From: Mycobacterium numidiamassiliense
GTDB lineage: Bacteria; Actinomycetota; Actinomycetes; Mycobacteriales; Mycobacteriaceae
Direction of reading: 5' to 3'
Length of the DNA: 64,000 nucleotides
NCBI RefSeq assembly: GCF_900157365.1
Contig: NZ_FUEZ01000003.1
Location: forward strand, 682,001 to 746,000
Shown here piece by piece: positions 25,309 through 35,443 of the stretch (positions are counted from its first letter, which is position 1; the number at the start of each line of letters is the position of its first letter). The notes beneath the pieces are model-generated. The model was not told the origin of the DNA. It saw only the letters and a list, made by a program, of their open reading frames with translations, and did no database searches. A program made the translations under genes and the position numbers.

Positions 25309-26220
25309 TCAGCTATTCAGCGGGGAACCGGTGAATTTGTCGGGGTTGGCGATATCCCATAGGGCACAGACCTTTCCGTCGCGCACGGTCATCGCCATGA
25401 TCCGCGGCATCATCTCCCGATGCCCATCGCTGGCGGGGAAGCCCGCGGTGTAGCCGCCGAGTTCACCGTTGACCAGCCCGAGCTGATACGAGGTGAACAT
25501 CGCCGGACCGTAGCGCTGGGCCAGGCCGAGCATGAACCGCGCCACCTTGTCCGCCCCGTTGATGACGTTGATTGCCGTGGGTGCCTTGCCGTTCGCATCA
25601 CCGGTCAACCGCACGTCCGGATGCAGCAGCGCCACCACGGCGGCCAGGTCGCCAGACGCCATGGCGGCCATCAACTTGCCGACCACCTCGTTGTGTGACG
25701 GGTCGGGCTGCGGCGCCGGCTCGGCCGCCACGGCCTTGCGCGCCCGCGAGGCCAGCTGCCGGGCGGCGGTCTCATTGGTGCCGAGCACCTCGGCGACTTC
25801 GGCGAACGGCACCGAGAATCCGTCGTGCAACACGAACGCCACCCGCTGGTCGGGCGACAGCCGTTCCAGCACCACCATCGCCGCGAACCGGGCGTCCTCG
25901 CGGGCCACCACGGCCGACAGCGGGTCGGTGCCTTGAGAGCCTGGGAACGCGGTCACCACCGGCTCGGGCAACCAATTGCCGGTGTAGGTCTCGCGGCGGT
26001 GCGCCGCCGACCGCAACCGATCCAGTCCCAGCCGGCTCACCACGGTGGTCAGCCAGGCGCGCAGGTCGGCGATCGGCCCGCGGTCCCCGGCGGTGTTCCA
26101 GCGCAGCCAGGCTTCCTGGACGATGTCTTCGGCATCGGCCACCGTGCCGGTCAGCCGATAGGCAACCGACATCAGATGCGGCCGCAGCGCTTCGAATTCG
26201 GTGACCTGCGTTGAGGTCAT
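25309..26220 (-). CDS. sigJ: ECF41-type RNA polymerase sigma factor SigJ
   Basis: A 303-residue extracytoplasmic-function sigma factor with a fused C-terminal domain. Sigma region 2 is HLMSVAYRLTGTVADAEDIV followed by QEAWLRW; region 4 is LERLSPDQRVAFVLHDGFSV and EVAEVLGTNETAARQLASRA. Residues about 190-300 form a SnoaL-like domain (VALLHPDVRLTGDANGKAP, RDGKVCALWDIANPDKF) that in ECF41 proteins regulates activity without a separate anti-sigma factor. The DANGK there is the counterpart of the group's DGGGK motif. It closely resembles M. tuberculosis SigJ as I recall it. Its start is only 32 bp from the divergent aminotransferase start. Confidence 0.93.
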   Translation of the reverse strand: MTSTQVTEFEALRPHLMSVAYRLTGTVADAEDIVQEAWLRWNTAGDRGPIADLRAWLTTVVSRLGLDRLRSAAHRRETYTGNWLPEPVVTAFPGSQGTDPLSAVVAREDARFAAMVVLERLSPDQRVAFVLHDGFSVPFAEVAEVLGTNETAARQLASRARKAVAAEPAPQPDPSHNEVVGKLMAAMASGDLAAVVALLHPDVRLTGDANGKAPTAINVINGADKVARFMLGLAQRYGPAMFTSYQLGLVNGELGGYTAGFPASDGHREMMPRIMAMTVRDGKVCALWDIANPDKFTGSPLNS

Positions 26221-26252
26221 GGCTTGAGACTAGCGTTACGCTCGCAAACACC

Positions 26253-27584
26253 ATGACAGAACACCTGTGGCTGCATTTCACCCGGCACGGTCCGCAGTTC
26301 ACGCCGCCGGTCATCACCCGCGGCGAGGGTGTCACCATCTACGACGACCGCGGCAAGAGCTACCTGGACGGGCTGTCCGGGCTGTTCACCGTGCAGGTGG
26401 GCCACGGCCGTACCGAGCTCGCCGAGGTCGCGGCCCGGCAGGCGAGCACGTTGGCGTTCTTCCCGCTCTGGGGATACGCCACCCCCACCGCGATCGAGCT
26501 CGCCGAGCGCCTGGCGCATTACGCCCCGGGCGATCTGAACCGGGTGTTCTTCACCACCGGCGGCACCGAGGCCGTCGAGACCGCGTGGAAGGTCGCCAAG
26601 CAGTACTTCAAGCTCACCGGCAAACCCGGGAAACACAAGGTGATTTCGCGGGCGATCGCCTACCACGGGACCACTCAGGGCGCGCTGGCGATCACCGGGC
26701 TGCCGCGGTTCAAGGAGCCGTTCGAACCCGTGACGCCCGGCGGCTTCCGGGTGCCCAACACCAACTTCTACCGTGCCCCCGAGCCGTTCGGAACCGACGC
26801 GAAGGCCTTCGGGCAGTGGGCCGCCGACCGGGTTGCCGAGGCGATCGAGTTCGAGGGCCCCTCGACCGTGGCCGCGGTGTTCCTGGAACCGGTGCAGAAC
26901 GCCGGCGGCAGCATCCCCGCTCCCCCAGGCTATTTCGAGCGGGTTCGGGAGATCTGCGACGCCTACGACGTGCTACTGGTCTCCGACGAGGTGATCTGCG
27001 CGTTCGGCCGCATCGGGTCGATGTTCGCCTGTGACGACGTCGGCTACGTGCCCGACATGATCACCTGCGCCAAGGGGATGACGTCGGGCTATTCACCGAT
27101 CGGCGCGATGATCGCCAGCGAGAAACTGTTCGAGCCATTCAACGACGGCGCCACAATGTTCCCGCACGGGTATACCTTTGGCGGCCATCCGGTTTCGGCC
27201 GCCGTCGGGCTGGCCAACCTGGACATCTTCGAGCGCGAGGGTCTCAACGACCACGTCAAGGCCAACGCGCCGAAATTCCGCGCCACCCTGGAGAAGCTGT
27301 ACGACCTGCCCATCGTCGGCGACGTGCGCGGCGAGGGGTACTTCTACGGCGTCGAGCTGGTCAAGGACAGAGTGACCAAACAGACCTTCACCGACACCGA
27401 GCGCAGCGGACTGCTGGGCCGGGTGTCGTCGGGGCTGTTCGAGGCCGGGTTGTATTGCCGCACCGACGATCGCGGCGATTCCGTCGTCCAGTTGGCGCCG
27501 CCGCTGATCAGCGGTCAGGCCGAGTTCGACACCATCGAATCGATCCTGCGCGACGTGCTCGCCAAGGAGTCCGAGCGGCTCTAG
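26253..27584 (+). CDS. Class III PLP-dependent aminotransferase (Rv3329-like)
   Basis: A 443-residue omega-type transaminase. The cofactor site is visible as FTTGGTEAVETAWKVAKQYF (phosphate-binding), AYHGTTQGAL, LVSDEVICAFGRIG with the pyridine-binding Asp, and ITCAKGMTSGYSPIGAM with the Schiff-base Lys. The N-terminus WLHFTRHGPQF is typical of the beta-alanine/pyruvate-type members. The amino donor cannot be read from sequence. ATG 26253 is chosen because it gives this N-terminus; an earlier in-frame start at 26211 would overlap the divergent sigJ gene. Confidence 0.9.
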   Translation: MTEHLWLHFTRHGPQFTPPVITRGEGVTIYDDRGKSYLDGLSGLFTVQVGHGRTELAEVAARQASTLAFFPLWGYATPTAIELAERLAHYAPGDLNRVFFTTGGTEAVETAWKVAKQYFKLTGKPGKHKVISRAIAYHGTTQGALAITGLPRFKEPFEPVTPGGFRVPNTNFYRAPEPFGTDAKAFGQWAADRVAEAIEFEGPSTVAAVFLEPVQNAGGSIPAPPGYFERVREICDAYDVLLVSDEVICAFGRIGSMFACDDVGYVPDMITCAKGMTSGYSPIGAMIASEKLFEPFNDGATMFPHGYTFGGHPVSAAVGLANLDIFEREGLNDHVKANAPKFRATLEKLYDLPIVGDVRGEGYFYGVELVKDRVTKQTFTDTERSGLLGRVSSGLFEAGLYCRTDDRGDSVVQLAPPLISGQAEFDTIESILRDVLAKESERL

Positions 27585-27603
27585 CTGCCGACGTGGCCGC
27601 CCT

Positions 27604-27972
27604 CTAGCCGGTGGCGCGCTTGACGGCGTCGGCCGCCATCAACACCTCGCGGGAGTGCGCCGCGGACGAGTTCTTGGCCAGCCGGGTCAACGCGTTGCAC
27701 AGCCAGGCGAGCGCGGACTGCAACTCGAGATCGGGCGTGGTCTCGCGGTGCAACTTGAGCTCGGCCAGCACCTGCTCGGTACCGGCGCGCTTCACCGTCG
27801 TCGCCTTTTCCGCCTGTCTGACCAGTTGTTCCAGCGACCGCGGACCGCCACCACCGGCAGCATCGCGGGAGCCGCGCAGCTTCGACCACAACCCATTTTT
27901 TGGAATAGCCGCCAGTGTAGGGGGTCGGGGCGGCCACCGCGCGCGCAGCCGAACTTGTAACTTGTGCCCCAC
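27604..27972 (-). CDS. Conserved hypothetical small protein
   Basis: A possible 122-residue protein between two well-defined genes. The C-terminal 75 residues look like real coding sequence: SLEQLVRQAEKATTVKRAGTEQ and LELQSALAWLCNALTRLAKN suggest helices. The N-terminal 35 residues are basic and low in pattern, so the true start may be downstream, for example a TTG near residue 28 giving LWSKLRG. No signal peptide or known motif. It is convergent with the aminotransferase and divergent from dacB1 (56 bp). An overlapping reading frame of similar length on the same strand looks like shadow. Function unknown. Confidence 0.5.
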   Translation of the reverse strand: MGHKLQVRLRARWPPRPPTLAAIPKNGLWSKLRGSRDAAGGGGPRSLEQLVRQAEKATTVKRAGTEQVLAELKLHRETTPDLELQSALAWLCNALTRLAKNSSAAHSREVLMAADAVKRATG

Positions 27973-28028
27973 CAGTCACAGCGCGGCTCCCGGAAATCAG
28001 CCGCCCAATCGCCTAGTCTGCACTCAAC

Positions 28029-29261
28029 ATGAGCGCCCTACGTTCCGCATCCTGCCTGGCAGCGGCTCTTTTTTTGGCCGCGGCCCCGGTTACGCTCGGA
28101 ATTCCCCGAGCGGCCGCCGAGCCCAGCCCCGGCCCGAACGCGGGGGCCCCGGGTTGCCCGTATCAGGTGAATACTCCGCCCGCGGTGGACTCGTCGGAGG
28201 TCCCGCAGGCCGGCGACCCGCCCATGCCGCTGGCCGTGCCCGCGAAACCGGTGGGCGGCGACGCGCTGTCCGGCTGCGGCATCATCACCGCGCCCGACAC
28301 GCCGCCGGTGCCGGGCGACGTCTCCGCCGAGGCCTGGGTGGTGGCCGATCTCGACAGCGGCGCCGTCATCGCCGCCCGTGACCCGCACGGCCGTCACCGC
28401 CCCGCCAGCATCATCAAGGTGCTCGTCGCGATGGCATCCATCAACGCCCTGCCGCTGAACAAATCGGTCGTCGGAACCGCCGAGGACGCCGCCGCCGAGG
28501 GCACCAAGGTCGGCGTGGACGACGGCGGGACCTACACCGTCAACCAGCTCCTGCACGGGCTACTCATGCATTCCGGCAACGACGCGGCGCACGCGCTGGC
28601 CATGCAGCTCGGCGGAATGCAGCAGGCCGTCGAGAAGATCAACGTGCTCGCCGCCAAACTGGGCGGCAAGGACACTCGGGTGGCGACACCGTCGGGTCTC
28701 GACGGGCCGGGCATGAGCACCTCCGCCTACGACATCGGCCTGTTCTACCGATATGCCTGGCAGAACCCGACTTTCGCCGGCATCGTCGCGACCCGGACCT
28801 TCGACTTCCCCGGCCACGGCGACCACCCCGGCTATCAACTGGAAAACGACAATCAGCTGCTCTACCGGTATCCGGGGGCACTGGGCGGTAAGACCGGTTA
28901 CACCGACGACGCCGGCCAGACATTCGTGGGCGCGGCCAACCGCAACGGACGCCGGCTGGTGGCCGTGCTGATGCACGGGACCCGGCAGCCCATCGCGCCG
29001 TGGGAACAGGCGGCGCACCTGCTGGACTACGGCTTCGGCACCACGCAGGGCACTCAGGTCGGCACACTGATCGCGCCCGACCCGTCGCTGGCGCCCAAGC
29101 AGGACAGCGCCGCCGACCGGCAGGGCAACGGGGCCCAGGCCGCACCACTCATCCCGTCGGCCGAGGCGTTGCCGGTTCGGGTGGGCGTGGGCATCATCGG
29201 CGCCATCGTCGTATTCAGTTTGATCCTGGCCGCGCGTTCAATGAACCGTCGCGCCATATAA
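28029..29261 (+). CDS. dacB1: D-alanyl-D-alanine carboxypeptidase DacB1 (penicillin-binding protein)
   Basis: A 410-residue low-molecular-weight PBP that trims the terminal D-Ala from peptidoglycan stem peptides outside the cytoplasmic membrane. A signal peptide occupies residues 1-35. Active-site motifs are PASIIKVLV (SxxK), [11 protein letters not shown] (SxN) and [14 protein letters not shown] (KTG). A C-terminal helix ([20 protein letters not shown]) anchors it in the membrane, with a short basic tail. A proline-rich segment (residues about 35-85) links signal and catalytic domain. Starts at ATG 28029. Confidence 0.94.
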   Translation: MSALRSASCLAAALFLAAAPVTLGIPRAAAEPSPGPNAGAPGCPYQVNTPPAVDSSEVPQAGDPPMPLAVPAKPVGGDALSGCGIITAPDTPPVPGDVSAEAWVVADLDSGAVIAARDPHGRHRPASIIKVLVAMASINALPLNKSVVGTAEDAAAEGTKVGVDDGGTYTVNQLLHGLLMHSGNDAAHALAMQLGGMQQAVEKINVLAAKLGGKDTRVATPSGLDGPGMSTSAYDIGLFYRYAWQNPTFAGIVATRTFDFPGHGDHPGYQLENDNQLLYRYPGALGGKTGYTDDAGQTFVGAANRNGRRLVAVLMHGTRQPIAPWEQAAHLLDYGFGTTQGTQVGTLIAPDPSLAPKQDSAADRQGNGAQAAPLIPSAEALPVRVGVGIIGAIVVFSLILAARSMNRRAI

Positions 29262-29285
29262 CGATTAGCTGGAAAACCTGATGCA

Positions 29286-29338
29286 TTAGCGCATCGGCTG
29301 TACCGTTTAACTCGCTAACGCATTAACTCGCTAACGCA
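29286..29338. repeat. Tandem 16-bp direct repeat upstream of mmpS, probable operator
   Basis: TTAACTCGCTAACGCA is repeated twice without a gap (29307-29322 and 29323-29338). An inverted half-site TTAGCG lies at 29286-29291, so CGCTAA/TTAGCG half-sites occur three times. They lie in the 129 bp before mmpS, where TetR-type repressors commonly control mmpS-mmpL transport genes. No regulator gene is adjacent. Confidence 0.55.
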
Positions 29339-29390
29339 GCGAAACATCACATTGCTATTGCGACCCGGTGACACCGCACGGGGGGTAGAG

Positions 29391-29828
29391 ATGATTTCGG
29401 TCACCCGAGTCGTGAAACGAATGTGGTTGCTGATAGCCGTCATCGCCATAGCCAGCGTCGCAGGGTTCGGTATTTATCGGCTCCACAGCATGTTCGGCGT
29501 TCACGGCCATCCCGCCGTCAGGGTCAAGGCCGATCGCGACGTTCCGCCGTTCGACCCGAAAAAGGTGACATACGAGGTCTTCGGCCCCGCCGCGACCGCA
29601 AAGATCGCCTATTTGGATCCCGACGCGCGCGTGCAGCGTTTGGAAAATGTTCCCTTGCCGTGGTCGCAGACGGTGCCGACGACACTGACTTCGGTCACCG
29701 TCAACCTTTTGGCGCAGAGCGACGGCGGCGTGATCGGCTGCCGAATCGCCGTGAACGGCGCAACCAAAGACGAAAGATCCGAGACCGGGCCGAAAGCCCT
29801 GACCTTCTGCGAAGTGCAGGGCGGATGA
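29391..29828 (+). CDS. MmpS-family membrane protein
   Basis: A 145-residue accessory protein of an MmpL transporter. One N-terminal membrane helix ([21 protein letters not shown], residues about 11-31, given in part) is followed by a periplasmic beta-rich domain with [20 protein letters not shown], the MmpS consensus, and two cysteines (GCRIAV, FCEVQ) likely bridged. ATG 29391 follows GGGTAGAG; the longer upstream frame is not needed. Its stop overlaps the mmpL ATG (ATGA 29825-29828), so both are made together. Repeats upstream suggest repressor control. Confidence 0.9.
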   Translation: MISVTRVVKRMWLLIAVIAIASVAGFGIYRLHSMFGVHGHPAVRVKADRDVPPFDPKKVTYEVFGPAATAKIAYLDPDARVQRLENVPLPWSQTVPTTLTSVTVNLLAQSDGGVIGCRIAVNGATKDERSETGPKALTFCEVQGG

Positions 29829-32728
29829 GCGAAGCAGACGCCCCGCCGGCTTCCAGTCCACCGTTATTGCCAAGAATGATTCGCCGGTTTGCGGTGCCGA
29901 TTGTCCTGCTATGGCTCGGGGTCGTCGCGCTCCTCAATCTCGGCATCCCGCAACTGGAAGCGGTCGGCAAGGCGCACTCGGTTTCCATGAGCCCCGCGGG
30001 CGGCGCGTCGATCCAGGCGATCAGGCGCGTGGGTCAGGTGTTCAGGGAGTTCGATTCCGACAACGCGGCCACGATCGTGCTCGAAGACAACAAACCACTC
30101 GGCGAAGACGCCCACCGCTTCTATGCCGAGTTGGTGCGGCGGCTTTCGGCCGATACCCAGCACGTCGCGCACATCCAGGACTTCTGGAGCGATCCGCTGA
30201 CCGCGGCGGGATCGCAAAGCCCGGACGACAAGGCCGCGTATGCCGTGGTGTATCTCGCCGGCAAAAGCGAAACCGCGGCCTACAACTCGGTTTACGCCGT
30301 ACGGCACATCGTGGACACCACGCCGGCGCCGAGCGGGATCAAAGCTTACGTAACCGGTTCGACGGCAATGATCGCCGATGAATCCGAGGCGGGAGACAAA
30401 AGCATCGCGAGGGTCACCCTGATTACCGGCGTGGTGATCTCGCTGATGCTGCTCTTCATCTACCGGTCCGTCGTCACCATGCTCCTCGTCCTCGTCATGG
30501 TCGGGGTTGAGCTGGGGGCAATTCGCGGCGTCGTCTCATTCCTGGCCTACCACAACGTCTTTGGCCTTTCGACCTTCGCCGTCAATCTGCTCACGCTGCT
30601 GGCCATCGCCGCCAGCACGGACTATGCGATATTCATGCTCGGCCGGTACCACGAGGCGCGCTACGCGGGCAAGGATCGAGAAGGCGCATTCTTCGCCATG
30701 TTTCACGGCACCGCCCATGTGATTCTGGGCTCCGGTCTGACCATCGCCGGGGCCATGTTGTGTCTCAGCTTTGCCCGGCTGCCGTACTTCAATTCGCTCG
30801 GCCCGCCCTGCGCGGCCGGCATGTTGATCGCGGTCCTCGCCGCGCTCACGCTGGGGCCGGCCGTGCTGACCGTCGCCAGCTTCTTCGGGCTCTTCGAACC
30901 CAAGCGGAGGATGGCGACCCGGCGGTGGCGCCGGATCGGAACCGCGATCGTTCGCTGGCCCGGCCCGGTGCTCGCGGCAACCTGCGTCGTGGCGTTCGTC
31001 GGCCTGTTGGCCTTGCCGACCTACCGCACGACTTACGATCTGCGCAGATTCATGCCGGCGAGCATGCCGTCCAATGTCGGGGATAGGGCCGCGGCCCGGC
31101 ACTTTTCGCAGGCCCGGTTGAACCCCGACGTGCTGTTGCTCGAGACCGACCACGACATGCGCACTCCGGTCGACATGCTGGTGTTGGACAAGGTCGCCAA
31201 AGCGATCTTTCACACCCCCGGAATCGCACAGGTAAAGGCGATAACCCGACCGCTGGGAACGTCCATCAAGCACACGTCGATTCCGTTCATCATGAGTATG
31301 CAAGGCATCTCGAATGCCGAACACATGGAATTCATGAAGGATCGTTTGGACGACATGCTGGTGCAGGTGCGGGCCATGGATGTCTCGATCGACACGATGC
31401 ATCACATGTACGACCTGATGGGCGAAATCGTCGACAACACGGTCGACATGGATCACCTCACGCATGGCATGTCGAATATCACCGACTCGATAAGGGATCA
31501 CCTTGCGGACTTGTCGGATTTCCTTCGGCCGGTTCGTGGCTACTTCTACTGGGAAAAACATTGCTACGACATCCCCGCCTGTTGGGCGATACGGTCGATC
31601 TTCGACACGTTCGACAGCATCGACCAGTTGAGCGAGAAATTGGAATATCTCGTCAAGGATTTGGATGTCCTCATCCGGCTCCTGCCGGAGATGCGCGCAC
31701 AAATGCTGCCGATGATTTCGACGATGACGATCATGCGCGACATGATGGTCGTCTGGCACGGCACGCTTCTGTCTTTCTATAAAGAGCAGGAGATGAACAG
31801 CAAGGACCCCGGCGCCATGGGCCGGGTCTTCGACGCAGCTCAGGTTGACGATTCGTTCTATCTGCCGCAGTCGGCTTTCGAGAACCCGGATTTCAAGCGG
31901 GGATTGAAGATGTTCCTGTCTCCGGATGGCAAGGCGGCCCGCTTCATCATCGCCCTCGACGGGCTGCCGTCAACGCCCGAGGGCATCGCTCACGTCGAGC
32001 CGATCCAGCAGGCGGCGAAGGAAGCGATCAAGGGAACTCCGCTACAGGGCGCCGCGATTTCCATGGGCGGCACCGCGTCGACGTACCGCGACATCCAGGA
32101 GGGCGCCCTCTACGACCTGCTGATCGCGGGCGTCGCCGCGATCAGTCTCATCCTGATCATCATGATGATCGTGACCCGAAGCCTGGTTGCCGCCGCGGTG
32201 ATCGTTGGTACGGTGCTGGTTTCGCTGGGCTCCTCCTTCGGGCTGTCCGTGCTCGTCTGGCAGGACATTCTCGGCGTTGATTTGTACTGGCTGGTGATGG
32301 CGATGTCGGTGATCCTGCTCTTGGCCGTGGGATCGGACTACAACCTGCTGCTGATCTCGCGGCTCAAGGAGGAAATCGGCGCCGGTTTGAATACCGGGAT
32401 CATCCGCGCGATGGCTGGCACCGGCGGGGTGGTGACGGCCGCCGGCATGGTGTTCGCAGTGACCATGTCCCTCTTCATCTTCAGCGATCTGCGGATCATC
32501 GGCCAGATCGGCACCACCATCGGGTTGGGCCTGCTGTTCGACACGCTGATCGTGCGCGCCTTCATGACGCCGTCGATCGCCGCCCTGCTCGGGCGCTGGT
32601 TCTGGTGGCCGCAACGGGTACGACCCCGCCCGGCCAGTCAGATGCTCAGGCCGTCTGGGCCACGACGCCTGGTGCGCGCCCTGCTGCTGACACCCGCCGA
32701 AAAGTCGCCAGAATCGTTACAGCCCTAG
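29825..32728 (+). CDS. MmpL-family RND transporter
   Basis: A 967-residue export protein of the MmpL group, which moves lipids or siderophores across the inner membrane using the proton gradient. It has the two-fold RND pattern: one helix, a periplasmic domain (about 50-185), a cluster of helices, a second large periplasmic domain (about 390-750, with many Met and a pair CYDIPAC), and a final helix cluster. The Asp-Tyr proton-relay pairs are [17 protein letters not shown] and [18 protein letters not shown] 29825 is set by the ATGA overlap with mmpS. The 3' end overlaps the convergent MFS gene by 83 bp. Substrate unknown. Confidence 0.93.
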   Translation: MSEADAPPASSPPLLPRMIRRFAVPIVLLWLGVVALLNLGIPQLEAVGKAHSVSMSPAGGASIQAIRRVGQVFREFDSDNAATIVLEDNKPLGEDAHRFYAELVRRLSADTQHVAHIQDFWSDPLTAAGSQSPDDKAAYAVVYLAGKSETAAYNSVYAVRHIVDTTPAPSGIKAYVTGSTAMIADESEAGDKSIARVTLITGVVISLMLLFIYRSVVTMLLVLVMVGVELGAIRGVVSFLAYHNVFGLSTFAVNLLTLLAIAASTDYAIFMLGRYHEARYAGKDREGAFFAMFHGTAHVILGSGLTIAGAMLCLSFARLPYFNSLGPPCAAGMLIAVLAALTLGPAVLTVASFFGLFEPKRRMATRRWRRIGTAIVRWPGPVLAATCVVAFVGLLALPTYRTTYDLRRFMPASMPSNVGDRAAARHFSQARLNPDVLLLETDHDMRTPVDMLVLDKVAKAIFHTPGIAQVKAITRPLGTSIKHTSIPFIMSMQGISNAEHMEFMKDRLDDMLVQVRAMDVSIDTMHHMYDLMGEIVDNTVDMDHLTHGMSNITDSIRDHLADLSDFLRPVRGYFYWEKHCYDIPACWAIRSIFDTFDSIDQLSEKLEYLVKDLDVLIRLLPEMRAQMLPMISTMTIMRDMMVVWHGTLLSFYKEQEMNSKDPGAMGRVFDAAQVDDSFYLPQSAFENPDFKRGLKMFLSPDGKAARFIIALDGLPSTPEGIAHVEPIQQAAKEAIKGTPLQGAAISMGGTASTYRDIQEGALYDLLIAGVAAISLILIIMMIVTRSLVAAAVIVGTVLVSLGSSFGLSVLVWQDILGVDLYWLVMAMSVILLLAVGSDYNLLLISRLKEEIGAGLNTGIIRAMAGTGGVVTAAGMVFAVTMSLFIFSDLRIIGQIGTTIGLGLLFDTLIVRAFMTPSIAALLGRWFWWPQRVRPRPASQMLRPSGPRRLVRALLLTPAEKSPESLQP

Positions 32729-33974
32729 GCGACTCACCGACGGTCGGCTCTGATGCGGGGGCGCCCAGCGAGGCCAACGTGGCGCCGATGGCCAGGACCA
32801 AGACAAAGACATCCGGCCAGATCGTGGCGTGGTTCTGAGCGAGGCCACCGAGCACTCCTGCCAGCAGCATGGCCTCGACGGCGACCAGCGTCGAGCTGAA
32901 CGCGATCAACGTCCCACGGTGCGATTCGTCGGCGACCACGCTGATCCACGAAATCGCCGCGGCATAGACGGCCTGGCCGGCCACGGTCGCCAGGAGGAAC
33001 ACCGTGCCGTATGCCCAGATGTGGTACCACTGGCCCGACGATTCGGCCGTCAGGGTCAAGGTCGCGGCGGTAACACTGAGCAGGCCGCTGCCCAGCATCA
33101 TGCCGCGCACCCCGAAGCGGCGGTAGACCTTGCGCCACAGCGGCGACCCGAAAACCAGTCCGACGCTCGACAGGATCACCAACACATGCAAGCTGTGGCT
33201 CTGGTGCGCGGTGCGCAGGGCGTAGAACGTGGTGCCCAGGGTGACCGGAGTGAATAACAGGCAGGCGATCACATAGCGGCGAAACCACGGCTGGGAGCGC
33301 GCGATCGCAAACCCCTGCCGGTAGGTGTCCCGCATCGACATCCGCGCGGTCTTCGAGGCGGACCGCACCGGGCCGACGGACAGCGCCGCGATGGCCGAGA
33401 CGATCAGCCCGACCGCACCCAGCCACAGCAGGTCGCGGCGATACGTCATCTCGTTGCCGTGGGCCAGCACCGGCACGACGAACAGCGTGACAACCGTGGC
33501 CAGCACCGAACCGATGGCGCCCTGGAACAGGAGCAACTCCCCGCGCCGCGCCGCGGACAGCTTGCTGGAGATCATGTCGGGGTAGGCGACGCCGGAAATC
33601 CCGAGGAGAACCCCGACTGCCCCGCAGGTCAGCAGGAACACGGCCGCGACAAGCCCGCTGTTCCAGGGGATGACCGCGTCGCACAGAATCAGTGCGCCCA
33701 CGGTCGCCGCTATCGCTGCCAGCAGCAGGTGCGGGCGGTGACCCACTCGCTGCAGCACCACCGGGGACAGCGAATTGCCGACGATATCGCCGAGGCTGTA
33801 GGCCGGAAACAGCAGCGCGGCCACCACAGTGAGGCCCTGGTGTGCGCAGATGAACGGCAGCACCACGGAGCCGTTGCTGAGTTGCATGCCCGCGTTGTAG
33901 AAGGTGCCCTGGGAAAGTAGGCGCCCGAACACGTTTGGCTGCGGTGCGATGGTGGGCAGCAACGTGACGGGCAT
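32646..33974 (-). CDS. MFS transporter
   Basis: A 442-residue integral membrane protein of the major facilitator superfamily with about twelve hydrophobic segments, for example [38 protein letters not shown] and [14 protein letters not shown]. The mid-protein loop is basic ([18 protein letters not shown]). It looks like a drug/proton antiporter or CynX-like carrier, but no substrate motif is clear. ATG 33972-33974 is preferred to the longer frame. The C-terminal 27 residues are encoded within the 3' end of the convergent mmpL gene, an unusual long overlap. It is divergent from sugI across a palindrome. Confidence 0.83.
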   Translation of the reverse strand: MPVTLLPTIAPQPNVFGRLLSQGTFYNAGMQLSNGSVVLPFICAHQGLTVVAALLFPAYSLGDIVGNSLSPVVLQRVGHRPHLLLAAIAATVGALILCDAVIPWNSGLVAAVFLLTCGAVGVLLGISGVAYPDMISSKLSAARRGELLLFQGAIGSVLATVVTLFVVPVLAHGNEMTYRRDLLWLGAVGLIVSAIAALSVGPVRSASKTARMSMRDTYRQGFAIARSQPWFRRYVIACLLFTPVTLGTTFYALRTAHQSHSLHVLVILSSVGLVFGSPLWRKVYRRFGVRGMMLGSGLLSVTAATLTLTAESSGQWYHIWAYGTVFLLATVAGQAVYAAAISWISVVADESHRGTLIAFSSTLVAVEAMLLAGVLGGLAQNHATIWPDVFVLVLAIGATLASLGAPASEPTVGESPRAVTILATFRRVSAAGRAPGVVAQTA

Positions 33975-34043
33975 AACAAAAGAATCTATGGATGGTGACG
34001 AGTTAATAACATCCGCCGATCGGCCACCGCAGGTTGAATTGCG

Positions 34044-34063
34044 TGTCCCCCGATCGGGGGACA
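34044..34063. promoter_or_regulatory. Perfect 20-bp palindrome in the divergent MFS/sugI region
   Basis: TGTCCCCCGATCGGGGGACA is a perfect 20-bp inverted repeat ending 34 bp before the sugI ATG. A shorter palindrome with the same core, GCCGATCGGC, lies at 34015-34024, centres 34 bp apart. The pair is best read as operators for a dimeric regulator of sugI and perhaps of the divergent carrier gene. There is no T-run, so a terminator is less likely. Confidence 0.5.
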
Positions 34064-34096
34064 AGAGCGCCGGACCGCGACCGTAAACTCACCCGG

Positions 34097-35443
34097 ATGA
34101 CTGCAACCGGTCAGCTGAGCGGGTCATCTCGCGTTGGGCTGACTGGCGCGAGCCTCGGCCTCATCTATGGGTATGACCTTTCCATCATCGCCGGCGCGCA
34201 GCTGTTCGTCACCGAGGAGTTCGGACTCTCGACCAGCCAACAAGAACTGCTGACGACAATGGCCGTGATCGGTCAGATCGCCGGAGCACTTGCCGCCGGC
34301 GTACTCGCGAACGCGATCGGGCGCAAGAAGTCCATGGTGCTCATCGCCATCTGCTACGCGGTCTTCGCGCTGCTGGGCGCACTCTCGGTCTCGCTGCCGA
34401 TGCTGTTGACGGCGCGATTCCTGCTGGGTCTGACCATCGGCGTGACGGTGGTGGTCGTCCCGGTCTACGTGGCCGAATCGGCTCCGGCGGCGACGCGCGG
34501 GGCGCTGCTGACCACCTATCAACTGACGATCGTCACCGGACTCATCATTGGCTACCTCACGGGCTATCTGCTGGCCGGCACCCACAGCTGGCGGTGGATG
34601 CTGGGGCTGGCCGCCGCGCCCGCAATACTGCTGCTGCCGTTGCTGATTGGGCTGCCCGACACGGCGCGCTGGTATTTGTTGAAGGAAAGGGTCGACGACG
34701 CCCGCCGGGCCCTGCTGCGCGTGGAGCCCGGCGCGAACGCCGACGCGGAGCTGGCCGAGATCGGCCAAGCAGTGAACGAAGGGAGCGGCGGCTTTTCCGA
34801 GATGCTGCGACCGCCGTATTCGCGCGCCACCAGCTTTGTGATCGCGCTGGGCTTCCTGGCCCAGATCACCGGGATCAACGCGATCATCTACTACAGCCCA
34901 CGAATATTTCAGGCAATGGGCTTCACCGGCAATTTCGCGCTGCTGGGGCTGCCCGCGCTGGTTCAGGTCGCCGGTTTGGCCGCGGTGGGCACCGCGCTGG
35001 GACTCGTCGACCGCATTGGCCGGCGCCCAATCCTGTTGTCCGGCATCGCCATGATGATCGCCGCCGACATCGTGCTGATGGCCGTTTTCGCCAGCGATCC
35101 CGGCGGCCCGGTCCTCGGGTTCGCCGGCGTGCTGCTCTTCATCTTCGGCTATACCGCGGGTTTCGGCTCCCTGGGTTGGGTATACGCCAGCGAGAGTTTC
35201 CCGACCCGGCTGCGGTCCATCGGGTCGAGCACCATGCTCACCGCCAACCTGATCGCCAACGCGATCGTCGCCGCGGTCTTCTTGACGATTCTGCATTCCC
35301 TGGGCGGCGCAGGCGCTTTCGCGGTATTCGGCCTCTTCGCGGTGGTGGCATTCGTCGTGGTCTACCGGTACGCGCCCGAGACCAAGGGCCGTCAGCTCGA
35401 AGACATCAGGCTCTTCTGGGAGACCGGCGGTCGATGGCCCTGA
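34097..35443 (+). CDS. sugI: Sugar-transport MFS protein SugI
   Basis: A 448-residue sugar porter of the MFS. Typical family motifs: GLIYGYDLSIIAGA in helix 1, ANAIGRKKSMVLIA (R-x-G-R-K/R type loop 2-3), VVPVYVAESAPAATRG after helix 4, LGLVDRIGRRPIL in loop 8-9, VYASESFPTRLRS and the C-terminal PETKGRQLEDI. These place it with glucose/arabinose/inositol-type H+ symporters, substrate unknown. ATG 34097 gives a normal N-terminus. The 3' end overlaps the nagA start by 10 bp, suggesting the imported sugar may be an amino sugar handled by NagA, an inference from context. Confidence 0.9.
   Translation: MTATGQLSGSSRVGLTGASLGLIYGYDLSIIAGAQLFVTEEFGLSTSQQELLTTMAVIGQIAGALAAGVLANAIGRKKSMVLIAICYAVFALLGALSVSLPMLLTARFLLGLTIGVTVVVVPVYVAESAPAATRGALLTTYQLTIVTGLIIGYLTGYLLAGTHSWRWMLGLAAAPAILLLPLLIGLPDTARWYLLKERVDDARRALLRVEPGANADAELAEIGQAVNEGSGGFSEMLRPPYSRATSFVIALGFLAQITGINAIIYYSPRIFQAMGFTGNFALLGLPALVQVAGLAAVGTALGLVDRIGRRPILLSGIAMMIAADIVLMAVFASDPGGPVLGFAGVLLFIFGYTAGFGSLGWVYASESFPTRLRSIGSSTMLTANLIANAIVAAVFLTILHSLGGAGAFAVFGLFAVVAFVVVYRYAPETKGRQLEDIRLFWETGGRWP

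Noticed and set aside
29423..29824. N-terminal extension of the mmpL reading frame
   Set aside because: It runs through mmpS in another frame, is Arg-rich and has no MmpL homology; the ATGA overlap sets the true start.
34044..34063. Palindrome as a Rho-independent terminator
   Set aside because: No T-tract follows, and it lies between divergent genes where no transcript should end.
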